A stretch of DNA of 64,000 bases from CAVXEF01 sp963827315 (GTDB taxonomy: Bacteria > Planctomycetota > Phycisphaerae > Sedimentisphaerales > Anaerobacaceae). Both the position numbers and the translations under genes were made by a program. Positions 35,118 to 44,351 of this stretch are shown in pieces (the stretch's first letter is position 1; each line of letters begins with the position of its first letter). The notes under the pieces are model-generated. The model searched no databases. It was not told the origin of the DNA and worked only from the letters and a program-made list of their open reading frames with translations. The stretch covers positions 62,001 through 126,000 of the forward strand of contig CAWHAL010000001.1 in assembly GCA_963827315.1 (NCBI GenBank), read 5' to 3'.

Positions 35118-36062
35118 CTAATCCCCTTCATCATTCCCACTTATCACCTTATTTACCTTTTGCAGGCAAACTTCATAATAAGGCAAATCAAATGTGCACT
35201 CGGTTCCGTTATGTGAATAAGCTAATAGACGCCTTGTCGTCTTTTCCCTGCTTATAGTCCTAAAATGCCTCTTAAAGAATTGTTGAATTGCATCGCCTTC
35301 TACACGGAACAGAGGAGATTTAGTTCCTAATATTCCAGCAAAATAAAAACCAATTAACATTTCGCTTTCGTTATCATCCGGGCAAACAACATTATGGTAT
35401 GCGTATTGCACAGTTTCTCGGCAAGTATAGATATTGATTTCTCCTGGCAGGCTTTTCCCTTCAATCCTTTTCCAAATATCTTGGCATATTTCGAGCGTTT
35501 TTTTAATATCTAAACAAAAATCCTTTAATGACTGCCCCTCACCTTCTGCCATGTCTTTTAACAACCCCCAAGTTGGGTCAAGAAAAATGATATTTATTTC
35601 AGAACCTTCCAAAAGTTTATTTTCAATATTTTCTTCAACACTTTTAAATCTCATTTTTATAAAATCCCTCTGCACACTGTGTAGAACGGAATGTCCAGCA
35701 AAAAAGATACGCTGTGGTTTTGTCTGTAACAACCATTTGTGAAAAGAAGGATGTCCCTTTTTATCTTCTGATAAGAGATAGATTTTTTCCTTCAACAATC
35801 CCTCACAAACCTCATGAAAATGGCTTTTTAATAGGGTCTTGACTTCATCGAAAAGTGCTTTTGTTTCCTCAAATTCCCCTCGTGAGATTACTCCTTCTCG
35901 AAATACTGATATACAACCAGTTACAACAAATGCAAGCCCTAGGCTCTTCCCAAGTGTTCCAATTAAGCCTGTCGTATCATTTAGTGCTAAGGCTATAGTT
36001 GTGCCAACAAATAGAATCAAAAAACTACAAATTACCCTGAAAGTTCTCGATTTATAACTCAT
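35118..36062 (-). CDS. Two-TM membrane protein with a PLD-like cytoplasmic domain
   Basis: The 314-residue product has two N-terminal membrane helices (RVICSFLILFVGTTIALAL and LGLAFVVTGCISVF), a coiled-coil-like linker with FEETKALFDEVKTLLKSH, and a soluble domain containing RIFFAGHSVLHSVQRDF, GSEINIIFLDP and IGFYFAG. These resemble the strand patterns of PLD-like effector domains, but no HKD motif pair is complete. AT-rich, converges on the gene at 34210. The function is unknown; a defence or sensing role is possible. Confidence 0.5.
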   Translation of the reverse strand: MSYKSRTFRVICSFLILFVGTTIALALNDTTGLIGTLGKSLGLAFVVTGCISVFREGVISRGEFEETKALFDEVKTLLKSHFHEVCEGLLKEKIYLLSEDKKGHPSFHKWLLQTKPQRIFFAGHSVLHSVQRDFIKMRFKSVEENIENKLLEGSEINIIFLDPTWGLLKDMAEGEGQSLKDFCLDIKKTLEICQDIWKRIEGKSLPGEINIYTCRETVQYAYHNVVCPDDNESEMLIGFYFAGILGTKSPLFRVEGDAIQQFFKRHFRTISREKTTRRLLAYSHNGTECTFDLPYYEVCLQKVNKVISGNDEGD

Positions 36063-36590
36063 GTTATTTGCTCCTTCATTACTATTTATAAAGAATCCAC
36101 CGACGGGTATCTGTATCCATCATGCTTATTTTTATTACAATACAAAAGTTGCATCTTCCGGCCTTAAAATCTCGTTCCCTGTTAAATTAACTAAAAACCT
36201 GCCTTGTAAGTCAAAATTAAAATCTATCGCCATTGCTCACTCTATTTTACCCCATTTTCTAAACTCTCGCAAATGTAAAAAACCTGCATAATCCGCGGTT
36301 AAAAATCAATCAAACGCGTAGCAGGTTAATCGCAAAAATCCATTTTTTCCAAAATTTTTTTATCGTAGCGCAGCGAAGACCTCGGCGGAGCCGTAGGCGA
36401 AGACGGGTCAATCAAAACTGTGGGTACCTGAATACCTAAAACGTATTTTTTGAAAAAAATCTTATCCCTTACACTGCAACGACTTAGCCAAAACCTTACT
36501 CCCTAAACGGACAAAATTTTCACATCAATCTCGCATTTTCGCCTTACTAATGGAGGAAGTCTGTTTTTTGCGAGATACTAATAATGACCA

Positions 36591-36657
36591 ACGAACCACG
36601 AACAACGAACTACAAACTATCTACTATCTACGAACCACGAACTATGAACAATGAACT
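36591..36657. repeat. Heptad tandem repeat (unit like ACGAACC)
   Basis: Nine or more 7-base units (ACGAACC, ACGAACA, ACGAACT, ACAAACT, ATCTACT, ATCTACG, AACCACG, AACTATG, AACAATG). Confidence 0.8.
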
Positions 36658-36739
36658 TCGTTCAATCAAAATTGAACGATTATGCAAAACAAAGCCAATT
36701 TTCGATATGCCAGAAATGATTGTAACCTTAGTAAATACA

Positions 36740-36774
36740 ACGAATTACGATGAACAATTAACTATGAACTATTA
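36740..36774. repeat. Heptad tandem repeat (unit like ACTATGA)
   Basis: Five units ACGAATT, ACGATGA, ACAATTA, ACTATGA, ACTATTA: again exactly 35 bases. Confidence 0.75.
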
Positions 36775-36798
36775 TTCAAAACAAACCCAATCAAACCC

Positions 36799-36833
36799 AA
36801 CTGTGGATTCCTGCTTTCGCAGGAATGACAGTT
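36799..36833. repeat. Interspersed hairpin (ATTCCTGC-TTTC-GCAGGAAT core)
   Basis: Inner arms ATTCCTGC / GCAGGAAT with a TTTC loop and outer arms AACTGT / ACAGTT. This type is widespread in bacteria. It lies just past the ileS stop and may act as its transcription end. Confidence 0.75.
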
Positions 36834-36844
36834 TGTTGGTGTGG

Positions 36845-39727
36845 TCACGACCCCATCTTACTGATAACTTCGACGCATCTGTCGCAAATATCGGGGAATT
36901 TGCTGTTCTTACCGACACTTGGCCAATAGTTCCAGCACCGCTGGCATTTTTGATATTTGCTTTTCTCCGCGGAGACCGTTGTTTCAGGTGCGCCTTTTTC
37001 CAGTTTTACTTCACTGACAATGCAAAGGGCCGTAAAATTTTTCAAGCCGAACTGTTCGATAGCGACGGCGGAATCGGCATCGCAGCGGATAGTCACACTC
37101 GATTCCTGATTGCTGCCGATAATTTTATCTTTCCGAAGCGGCTCAAGAACGCCGAGGACCTTATCTCGCAGGTCCATCAGCTTCTGCCACCTCGGTTCCT
37201 CGTTCTGCCAGTCAATCAAGTCATCGACTTTCGGCATTTCAGCCAAGTGCACGCTATCTTCGTATTGCGTATTGCGTTGTGCGTCGTGCGTTTTCATTAC
37301 GTCCCATACTTCTTCCGCGGTGTGCACCAATATCGGAGCGAGCATCCGGATAAGGCAATCCAAGATTTTATACATAGCCGTTTGTGCGCTGCGCCGCGAG
37401 AGACTATCTGCCGAATCGCAATACATTCTGTCCTTGAGGACGTCCATATAGATACTGCTCATCTCGACCGTGCAGAAATTATAAATAAGCGAAAAGACCC
37501 TGTGAAAAGCAAAGCCTTCATAGCTCTCGGTAACATCCGCAATCAGCTTTTGCAGCTGCTGCATCGCCCACTTATCGATGTCAAACATCTCTTCGTATCT
37601 AACTGCGTCCGTATCCGGGTCAAAATCATCGATGTTGCCCAGCAGATACCGCAGCGTATTTCTGATTTTCCTGTACACCTCCTGCGTCCGGCCGATTAAC
37701 TCATCGCTGCATCGCACATCTTCCTGATAATTTACGCTCGCCACCCACAGCCTCAGGACATCTGCACCATATTTTGCGACCTCATCCTGGGCGTTAATGT
37801 AGTTGCCCAGAGACTTCGACTGCTTCATCCCCTTTTCATCCACGGTAAAGCCGTGCGTCAAAACGCTCTTAAACGGCGCCCGCCCTATCGAACCGAGTGC
37901 CGGCAGCAGCGACAATTGAAACCACCCGCGATGCTGGTCCGAACCTTCCAGATACAAATCAACCGGCACGGGCCAGCCGGCCTTGACAGCCACACTGTGC
38001 CAGCTGCACCCCGATTCGAACCACACATCGAAGATATTCTCTTCTTTTTGTAAATCGTCAAAGCTAAAACCTTTGGGCAGATTGAAGTTTTCGCCGAGGA
38101 TCTCTTTCGGCGAATCAGTGAACCAACTATCCGAACCCTTTTTGCCGATATGCTTAGCCACCGCCAGAACGGACTCCCTGGTCAGTAAAATTTCCCCGCT
38201 CGAATTCACAAACACTGGTATCGGCAGACCCCAGCTTCTTTGCCTGCTGATGCACCAGTCAGGCCGAGACTCCAGCATCCCCTCAATCCGCTTTTGTCCC
38301 CACGCAGGAATCCATTTCACATCTTTAATGCTCTCCAGCGATAAATCCCGCAAATTCTTTCCCGCACCACGCAGTTCTTTATCAACGCTGATAAACCACT
38401 GCTCCGTCGCCCTGAATATCACCGGCATCTTACTGCGCCAGCAGTGCGGATAGCTGTGCAGAACCTGACTTTCAGCGAAAAGCAGATTTTTATTTCGCAA
38501 ATAGTCATCTACAATCTTGTCAACTTCGAGGACATTTTTCCCCACCAGCCAATCGGGCACTGTATCATCGTAACAGCCGTTATCCAACACCGGCGAATAT
38601 ATTGCTAATCCATACCTTTGTCCCGACATATAGTCCTCAAGTCCATGTCCCGGCGCAATATGAACAAGTCCTGTCCCGTCTCCAGTTGTAACGTAGTCAG
38701 CAAGGATAACCATATAAGCGTCTTTATCGGTTGGATTCTTTTCTACAAATGGATGCTCATATCGCAATCCTTCGAGTTCACCGCCGCGTACGGTCTTCCC
38801 GCCGACGCTGTACTGTCCCTTTTTCAAATTACCTGCCGCAATTACCACCTCCACTCGCTCCGTCGCCAATATCGAGGTAAATCTTGTGCCGTGCGCCTGG
38901 TAATTTAGTGTTGTATAGTCCAGATGAGGATGCACCGCCACAGCCAGATTAGCCGCCAATGTCCACGGCGTTGTCGTCCATATCATAAAACATATTCGTG
39001 GCTCGTCGCTCGTATCTCGTCGCTCGACCAGACCGAGTTCTACTAATTTTTTGATGCTTTCTTTGGCAACAGGGAAATTCACAAAGATACTCGGCGATGA
39101 AATGTCCTTATATTCCAGCTCCGCTTCCGCCAATGCCGTCTCACATCCGACCGACCAGTGAATCGGCTTTAGCTGCTTATGAACCAGCCCCTTATCAACC
39201 AGCTCCGCAAATACCTCCAAAATCCCCGCTTCATACGCCGGCTTAAATGTAAGATACGGATTCTCAAAATCGCCGAAAACACCCAGCTCCTGAAACTGCC
39301 TGCTCTGCACCTTCACGTATTTGCTCGCGTATTTCATACACTCCCTGCGGATATCGAGCTTACTCATCTGATGCACCTTTTCACCGATTTCGCCGACGAC
39401 CTTCGATTCGATAGGCAATCCGTGACAATCCCAGCCGGGAACATACGGTGCATCGCAACCGGTCATAGTCTTGTACTTGACCACGAAATCTTTGAGGACC
39501 TTATTGATAACGTGCCCCATATGGATATCGCCGTTGGCGTATGGCGGCCCATCATGCAATATATACAACGGACCGCCGCCGCGGGCCTTTCGTATCTTGC
39601 CGTAAAGACCTTTTTTCGCCCAGTCTTTGCGCAATTGAGGCTCACGCTGGGTAAGATTAGCCTTCATCGAAAAGTTAGTTTTTGGCAAGTTCAGTGTATC
39701 CCGATATTTGGTTTCCTTGTCCGACAT
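36845..39727 (-). CDS. ileS: Isoleucyl-tRNA synthetase
   Basis: About 960 residues from the ATG at 39727, chosen because GAGG lies nine bases upstream; the frame continues to 39796. The HIGH motif is HMGHV in NGDIHMGHVINKVLKDF, the editing domain carries MIWTTTPWTLAANLAV, the KMSKS motif reads KQSKSLGNYI (Gln for Met), and a C-terminal zinc site CQRCWNYWP...CDRC is present. Residues about 234-245 (ERRDTSDEPR) are encoded by a 35-base heptad repeat right before the MIWTTTPW motif, in frame. Charges tRNA-Ile and edits valine. Confidence 0.97.
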   Translation of the reverse strand: MSDKETKYRDTLNLPKTNFSMKANLTQREPQLRKDWAKKGLYGKIRKARGGGPLYILHDGPPYANGDIHMGHVINKVLKDFVVKYKTMTGCDAPYVPGWDCHGLPIESKVVGEIGEKVHQMSKLDIRRECMKYASKYVKVQSRQFQELGVFGDFENPYLTFKPAYEAGILEVFAELVDKGLVHKQLKPIHWSVGCETALAEAELEYKDISSPSIFVNFPVAKESIKKLVELGLVERRDTSDEPRICFMIWTTTPWTLAANLAVAVHPHLDYTTLNYQAHGTRFTSILATERVEVVIAAGNLKKGQYSVGGKTVRGGELEGLRYEHPFVEKNPTDKDAYMVILADYVTTGDGTGLVHIAPGHGLEDYMSGQRYGLAIYSPVLDNGCYDDTVPDWLVGKNVLEVDKIVDDYLRNKNLLFAESQVLHSYPHCWRSKMPVIFRATEQWFISVDKELRGAGKNLRDLSLESIKDVKWIPAWGQKRIEGMLESRPDWCISRQRSWGLPIPVFVNSSGEILLTRESVLAVAKHIGKKGSDSWFTDSPKEILGENFNLPKGFSFDDLQKEENIFDVWFESGCSWHSVAVKAGWPVPVDLYLEGSDQHRGWFQLSLLPALGSIGRAPFKSVLTHGFTVDEKGMKQSKSLGNYINAQDEVAKYGADVLRLWVASVNYQEDVRCSDELIGRTQEVYRKIRNTLRYLLGNIDDFDPDTDAVRYEEMFDIDKWAMQQLQKLIADVTESYEGFAFHRVFSLIYNFCTVEMSSIYMDVLKDRMYCDSADSLSRRSAQTAMYKILDCLIRMLAPILVHTAEEVWDVMKTHDAQRNTQYEDSVHLAEMPKVDDLIDWQNEEPRWQKLMDLRDKVLGVLEPLRKDKIIGSNQESSVTIRCDADSAVAIEQFGLKNFTALCIVSEVKLEKGAPETTVSAEKSKYQKCQRCWNYWPSVGKNSKFPDICDRCVEVISKMGS
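38994..39028. repeat. Heptad repeat inside ileS
   Basis: Five units ATTCGTG, GCTCGTC, GCTCGTA, TCTCGTC, GCTCGAC (35 bases), in frame, just before the conserved WTTTPW strand of the editing domain. It shares TCGTCGCTCGTATCTCGTC with the locus upstream of coaX. Confidence 0.85.
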
Positions 39728-39810
39728 CTCAAAATCCTCAAAAGTAACAATAGAGCCTGCAAAACTACGCATTTTAGACAGCAATGTCAACTGCATTCAC
39801 CGCCAACAAA

Positions 39811-39847
39811 AAAGGCCTCTCAGAACCTGCTGCTCTGAAAGGCCTTA
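39811..39847 (-). terminator. Terminator for the 38-residue gene
   Basis: AAGGCCT-C-TCAGA / TCTGA-A-AGGCCTT stem; on the minus strand it is followed by six T. It lies 20 bases past the stop of the small frame at 39867-39983, so something on the minus strand is transcribed here. Confidence 0.8.
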
Positions 39848-39866
39848 AAAATCAAATATAGCTTTC

Positions 39867-39983
39867 TCAGAGCAGTTTCTCCCTGCCTCCTATAATAATG
39901 CCTATAATATTAATAAGCCCGACACCAGCGAGGACAACCACACCGCCCAAATTCTGCTCTGCTATCCTGAATCGATTACCCAT
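39867..39983 (-). CDS. 38-residue single-pass membrane protein
   Basis: A short frame MGNRFRIAEQNLGGVVVLAG followed by VGLINIIGIIIGGREKLL forms one hydrophobic helix with charged ends. AGGACA lies eight bases before the ATG and a strong terminator follows directly. The terminator makes expression likely; function unknown. Confidence 0.6.
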   Translation of the reverse strand: MGNRFRIAEQNLGGVVVLAGVGLINIIGIIIGGREKLL

Positions 39984-40204
39984 TTTTTGTCCTACACATA
40001 AAGAAACCAAAACTATCGTAAGCACCTTTATTCTTACCAGAATATTCGACCAGTGTCAAGCCTCGCTTTAAAAAAACTGACTGAGCACAACCTGTGGTGA
40101 GCCTGCCTGCCCCGAGCGCAGTCGAGGAGTCGAATCCACGCCGCACTAAAACCTCTGATACCCTGATAACTCAATGCCGTATGCCGAAATAGTTTCGCAC
40201 CCTC

Positions 40205-40234
40205 TTGACACCACGCCGAACGATAAATTAAAGT
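40205..40234 (+). promoter_or_regulatory. Promoter of TMTC-like gene 1 (repeated module)
   Basis: TTGACA (40205-40210), 18 bases, TAAAGT (40229-40234). The same module lies before copies 3 (44311) and 4 (46469) and before the polA remnant (48647, spacing 17), but not before copy 2. Confidence 0.55.
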
Positions 40235-40245
40235 TCACTACCATA

Positions 40246-42318
40246 ATGGACAATATACTGACCAAACACCGCAGCTTTTGGGTTTGCCTGGCCTTGACAC
40301 TCGCCACCGCAGCGGTCTTCTGGCAGGTCTGCACCTATGACTTTGTCAATTACGACGACCCCATCTACGTTTATGAAAACCCAAACATCCAGGCCGGCAT
40401 CACACTTAAAGCCATCAAATGGGCCTTCACTACCAGTCACACAGGCTACTGGCATCCCTTAACCTGGCTTTCATATATGCTGGACTGGCAACTTTTTGGC
40501 CCTAACGCCGGCGGCTATCATTTCACCAGTCTGGTTTTTCACATTGCAAATACCCTGCTGCTTTTCATTGTTCTAAGGCTAATGACACACAGGTTTTGGC
40601 CGAGTGCCTTTGTGGCGGCCCTGTTTGCCCTTCATCCCCTGCACGTCGAATCCGTTGCCTGGGTCACCGAGCGTAAAGATGTATTGAGTACCTTCTTTTG
40701 GCTGCTCACGATGTGGGCCTATGCCCGTTTTGCCAGTCGCCCGAAGGTTGCCGGTTATTTGTTGGTGGTCGCGCTTTTTGCCCTCGGTCTGATGGCAAAA
40801 CCTATGCTGGTCACCTTGCCTTTCGTACTTTTGCTTCTGGATTATTGGCCGTTGGATAGACTTGGCCCGAAATGTAAAAAGGCCGGCACAAAGTATTCGC
40901 TGGCTTATCTGCTTATCGAGAAGATTCCACTATTCACGATAATCCTCGCATCGTGCATAGTGACTTTCATCAATGCGAAAGAAATCGGAGCAATACGCTT
41001 AACAGAGGATTACAGCTTTCCTATTCGTCTGGCCAATACCTCTATTTCTTATATGCAATACATTATCAAAATGGTTTGGCCCGTCCGGCTGGCGGTGTTT
41101 TATCCGCACCCAGGCCCAAACGTGTCGATTTTATATGCCGTAATATCAGCCGCTCTTCTACTGGCCGTAACGATTCTCGTACTTCGACTCGCCAAAAACC
41201 GTCGATACCTTGTCACAGGCTGGTTTTGGTATCTCGGAACACTTGTACCTGTCATTGGTCTTGTCCAAGCCGGTGCCCAAGCCCTGGCCGACCGTTACAG
41301 CTACATCACTCTAACAGGCCTGTTTATTATCATCGCCTGGGGTCTGCCGGACCTGCTGGCAAGATGGCGATATAAAAAAATCGCACTTGCCTCGTCGGCA
41401 CTGCTGATTATTTCAGTTATATCAATATGTACCTATTTTCAGCTTCGCTATTGGCAAAACAGCCTGACTTTGTTTCGACACGCTCTTGATGTGACCAAAG
41501 ACAATTATATAGCACACTTTTGCATAGCAGGACCTCTGCGCGAGCAGGGCAAACTGGATGAGACTATTTACCACTGTTCAGAGGTTATCCGGATCAGACC
41601 CCGCTACTTCGATGCACGGATTAATCTTGCCCATGTCTTGCGTGATGCCGGCAGGCTCGACGAGGCTGTTAAGGAGTATCGAAAATGTCTTCAGATGAAG
41701 CCAGATGACCCCAATCTGCTCAATGCTCTCGGCACTGCACTCGGCCAGCAGGGTAAATTTGATGAAGCCGTCAAATACCTTACTGAAGCCCTGCGAATAA
41801 GACCCGATTTTGCCGCTGCCCATACCAATATAGGTTATGCCTTAACCCTTCAAGGCAACCTTGATGAGGCCGTTGCACATCTCACTGAATCGCTCCGGCT
41901 TGACCCTAACTCTACCCAGACGTACTACTATCTCGGGCTGGCTCTGGTGCAAATGGGTAAAATCAATGAGGCCATCACACACTTCGAGGAGGCACTCCGA
42001 CTTAAACCTGACTGGGCTGAGCCTATGAACGACCTCGCCTGGTTTCTGGCCGCCGGTCCGGAAATTACAGCTCATAATCCCGACAGAGCATTCAAACTTG
42101 CCCAGCGAGCCTGCGAACTTACCAACCACAAAAAACCCGAATTATTGGATACCCTCGCCGCGGCTTATGCCGCAACAGGCGACTTCAGTAAGGCCATAGA
42201 AACGGCAGAAAAGGCCTTAGAATTATGCCAGTCTTCCGAACAAGAGACGCTTAAAAAGGAAATTAAAAAACGGCTTGCCTTGTATAAGGCAGGCAAACCT
42301 TATGTCGAAACTCAGTAG
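40246..42318 (+). CDS. TMTC-like GT-C membrane glycosyltransferase with TPRs, copy 1
   Basis: About 690 residues from the ATG at 40246, where all paralogs share M(D/N/Y)NILTK. Residues 1-400 have about ten membrane helices and a large first loop with the acidic YDFVNYDDPIYVYENP, typical of GT-C enzymes using a lipid-linked sugar, and HPLHVESVAWVTERKDVLS. Residues 410-690 are about seven TPRs outside the membrane. The layout matches TMTC protein O-mannosyltransferases; the sugar and acceptor are unknown. The middle loop (FINAKEIGAIRLTEDYSF) is shared with copy 4 rather than copy 2. Confidence 0.82.
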   Translation: MDNILTKHRSFWVCLALTLATAAVFWQVCTYDFVNYDDPIYVYENPNIQAGITLKAIKWAFTTSHTGYWHPLTWLSYMLDWQLFGPNAGGYHFTSLVFHIANTLLLFIVLRLMTHRFWPSAFVAALFALHPLHVESVAWVTERKDVLSTFFWLLTMWAYARFASRPKVAGYLLVVALFALGLMAKPMLVTLPFVLLLLDYWPLDRLGPKCKKAGTKYSLAYLLIEKIPLFTIILASCIVTFINAKEIGAIRLTEDYSFPIRLANTSISYMQYIIKMVWPVRLAVFYPHPGPNVSILYAVISAALLLAVTILVLRLAKNRRYLVTGWFWYLGTLVPVIGLVQAGAQALADRYSYITLTGLFIIIAWGLPDLLARWRYKKIALASSALLIISVISICTYFQLRYWQNSLTLFRHALDVTKDNYIAHFCIAGPLREQGKLDETIYHCSEVIRIRPRYFDARINLAHVLRDAGRLDEAVKEYRKCLQMKPDDPNLLNALGTALGQQGKFDEAVKYLTEALRIRPDFAAAHTNIGYALTLQGNLDEAVAHLTESLRLDPNSTQTYYYLGLALVQMGKINEAITHFEEALRLKPDWAEPMNDLAWFLAAGPEITAHNPDRAFKLAQRACELTNHKKPELLDTLAAAYAATGDFSKAIETAEKALELCQSSEQETLKKEIKKRLALYKAGKPYVETQ

Positions 42319-42382
42319 ACCGTTTTAGCTTATCTTTGATAGTATAAGTAACAATAACCTAAAGTTAGCTACTGACTGTAAG

Positions 42383-44230
42383 ATGAACAATATACTGACC
42401 AAATACCGCAGCTTTTGGGTTTGCCTGGCTTTGACACTCGCCACCGCAGCGGTTTTCTGGCAGGTCTGCACCTATGACTTTGTCAATTACGACGACCCCA
42501 TCTACGTTTATGAAAACCCAAACATCCAGGCCGGCATCACACTTAAGACCATCAAATGGGCCTTCACTACCAGCCACACAGGCTACTGGCATCCCTTAAC
42601 CTGGCTTTCATATATGCTGGACTGGCAACTTTTTGGCCCTAACGCCGGCGGCTATCATTTCACCAGTCTGGTTTTTCACATTGCAAATACCCTGCTGCTT
42701 TTCATTGTTCTAAAACTAATGACACACAGGTTTTGGCCGAGTGCCTTTGTGGCGGCCCTGTTTGCCCTTCATCCCCTGCACGTCGAATCCGTTGCCTGGG
42801 TCACCGAGCGTAAAGATGTATTGAGTACCTTCTTTTGGCTGCTCACGATGTGGGCCTATGCCCGTTTTGCCAGTCGCCCGAAGGTTGCCGGGTATTTGTT
42901 GGTAGTCGCGCTTTTTGCCCTCGGTCTGATGGCAAAACCTATGCTGGTCACCTTGCCTTTCGTACTTTTGCTTCTGGATTATTGGCCGTTGGATAGGCTC
43001 AGCCCAAAACGCCAAAAAGCCGGTTCAAAGTATTCGCTGGCTTATCTGCTCATCGAGAAGATTCCGCTATTTGCGATGACCCTCGCAGCGTGCATAGTCA
43101 CCTTCATCTGCCAGAAAAAAGGCGGAGCAATGTACGAAGGAGAAAACTATGGCCTGCTTATTTGCCTCGCCAATGCCTCTACTTCCTATCTGCGATACAT
43201 TACCAAGATGATTTGGCCTGCTCGCTTGGCGATGTTCTATCCGCACCCAGGCCAAAACGTCTCCATTCTATACGCTATAATATCAGTCGCTATTCTACTG
43301 GTTGTAACAATTCTCGTACTTCGATTCGCCAAAAACCATCGATACTTAGTCACGGGCTGGTTTTGGTATCTCGGGACGCTTGTGCCCGTTATAGGCCTTG
43401 TCCAGGTCGGTGAGCAGGCCCTGGCCGACCGCTACAGCTACATCACTCTGACGGGTTTATTCATTATCATCACATGGGGCTTACCCGAGTTGCTCGGAAA
43501 ATGGCCGCATCGAAAGACTGTACTCTGGGCATCTTCACTGATAGTTTTGTCCGCATTGGCCGTGTGTACATATTTTCAGCAGCGGCATTGGAAAGATAGT
43601 ATAACACTTTGTCAGCATGCACTCAAAGTAACCAATGATAACTACCTGGCACATTATGCTATGACAGAAATGCTTCTCGATCAGGGTCGTATTGAGGAAG
43701 CAATCTGGCATAACACCGAAGCTATCCGAATCAAACCTGATTATGTCGACGCCCTCAATAATCTTGGGCTTGCTCTCCTCTATGCAGGAAGGATTGACGA
43801 GGCTATCGGCTATTTTGAAAGGACCCTTAAAGTAAACTCCCGTGCTATCGAGGCATATCTTAATCTCAGCGCCGCTCTTATAGCCAAAGGCAAATTCGCC
43901 GAGGCCGTTTCACTTTGCAATATGGGCTTGCAAATTGCACCCGACTTCATCGATATACGCATTAATCTCGGACGCGCTCTGCTTAAAAGCGGTAGATTTG
44001 CAGAAGCAGAGAAGGAATATAAGGAGATGCTGCGTATCCAGCCTCAAAATGCTATCGTCCACAATGACTTTGGTGTAGTACTTTCCCGGCAGGGCAAATT
44101 TGACGAGGCCATCGAACATTTCAGCCAGGCCGTCCGAATCGACCCCAGCTACACAACCGCAAGAGACAATCTCAACAGCGCCTTAGCCGAAAAACAAAAA
44201 CTCCAGAACACAGAAAACACAAAAAAATAA
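42383..44230 (+). CDS. TMTC-like GT-C membrane glycosyltransferase with TPRs, copy 2
   Basis: The 615-residue paralog is nearly identical to copy 1 over its first 220 residues, including at the DNA level. It then switches to a different middle loop (FICQKKGGAMYEGENYGLL) shared with copy 3, and its last TPRs (AVRIDPSYTTARDNLNSALA) match copies 3 and 4. About five TPRs are visible, fewer than in copies 1, 3 and 4. Its upstream region lacks the TTGACA module; it starts 64 bases after copy 1 and may be read through from it. Confidence 0.82.
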   Translation: MNNILTKYRSFWVCLALTLATAAVFWQVCTYDFVNYDDPIYVYENPNIQAGITLKTIKWAFTTSHTGYWHPLTWLSYMLDWQLFGPNAGGYHFTSLVFHIANTLLLFIVLKLMTHRFWPSAFVAALFALHPLHVESVAWVTERKDVLSTFFWLLTMWAYARFASRPKVAGYLLVVALFALGLMAKPMLVTLPFVLLLLDYWPLDRLSPKRQKAGSKYSLAYLLIEKIPLFAMTLAACIVTFICQKKGGAMYEGENYGLLICLANASTSYLRYITKMIWPARLAMFYPHPGQNVSILYAIISVAILLVVTILVLRFAKNHRYLVTGWFWYLGTLVPVIGLVQVGEQALADRYSYITLTGLFIIITWGLPELLGKWPHRKTVLWASSLIVLSALAVCTYFQQRHWKDSITLCQHALKVTNDNYLAHYAMTEMLLDQGRIEEAIWHNTEAIRIKPDYVDALNNLGLALLYAGRIDEAIGYFERTLKVNSRAIEAYLNLSAALIAKGKFAEAVSLCNMGLQIAPDFIDIRINLGRALLKSGRFAEAEKEYKEMLRIQPQNAIVHNDFGVVLSRQGKFDEAIEHFSQAVRIDPSYTTARDNLNSALAEKQKLQNTENTKK

Positions 44231-44351
44231 CTTCTATTTAGCCTCCCGCTTTAGCGGGGGGTTCACCCTATAAAATTATATCCGCCTTTCCAACAACACC
44301 CCTTATTGCCTTGACACCGCACCAAACAATAAATTAAAGTTCACTGTTATA

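Larger units (their letters stand above)
36063..36844. other. Repeat-rich gene-free stretch
   Basis: No supported gene. It holds an inverted pair AACCTGC / GCAGGTT (about 36283-36327), a GC-rich element with CCTCGGCGGAGCCGTAGG near 36380, two heptad loci (36591-36657, 36740-36774) and a long hairpin at 36799-36833. A 32-residue minus-strand frame at 36135-36233 is too weak to call. Confidence 0.6.

Noticed and set aside
36135..36233. 32-residue minus-strand frame ending EILRPEDATFVL
   Set aside because: Coherent composition but only a weak ribosome site and no family; too short to call.
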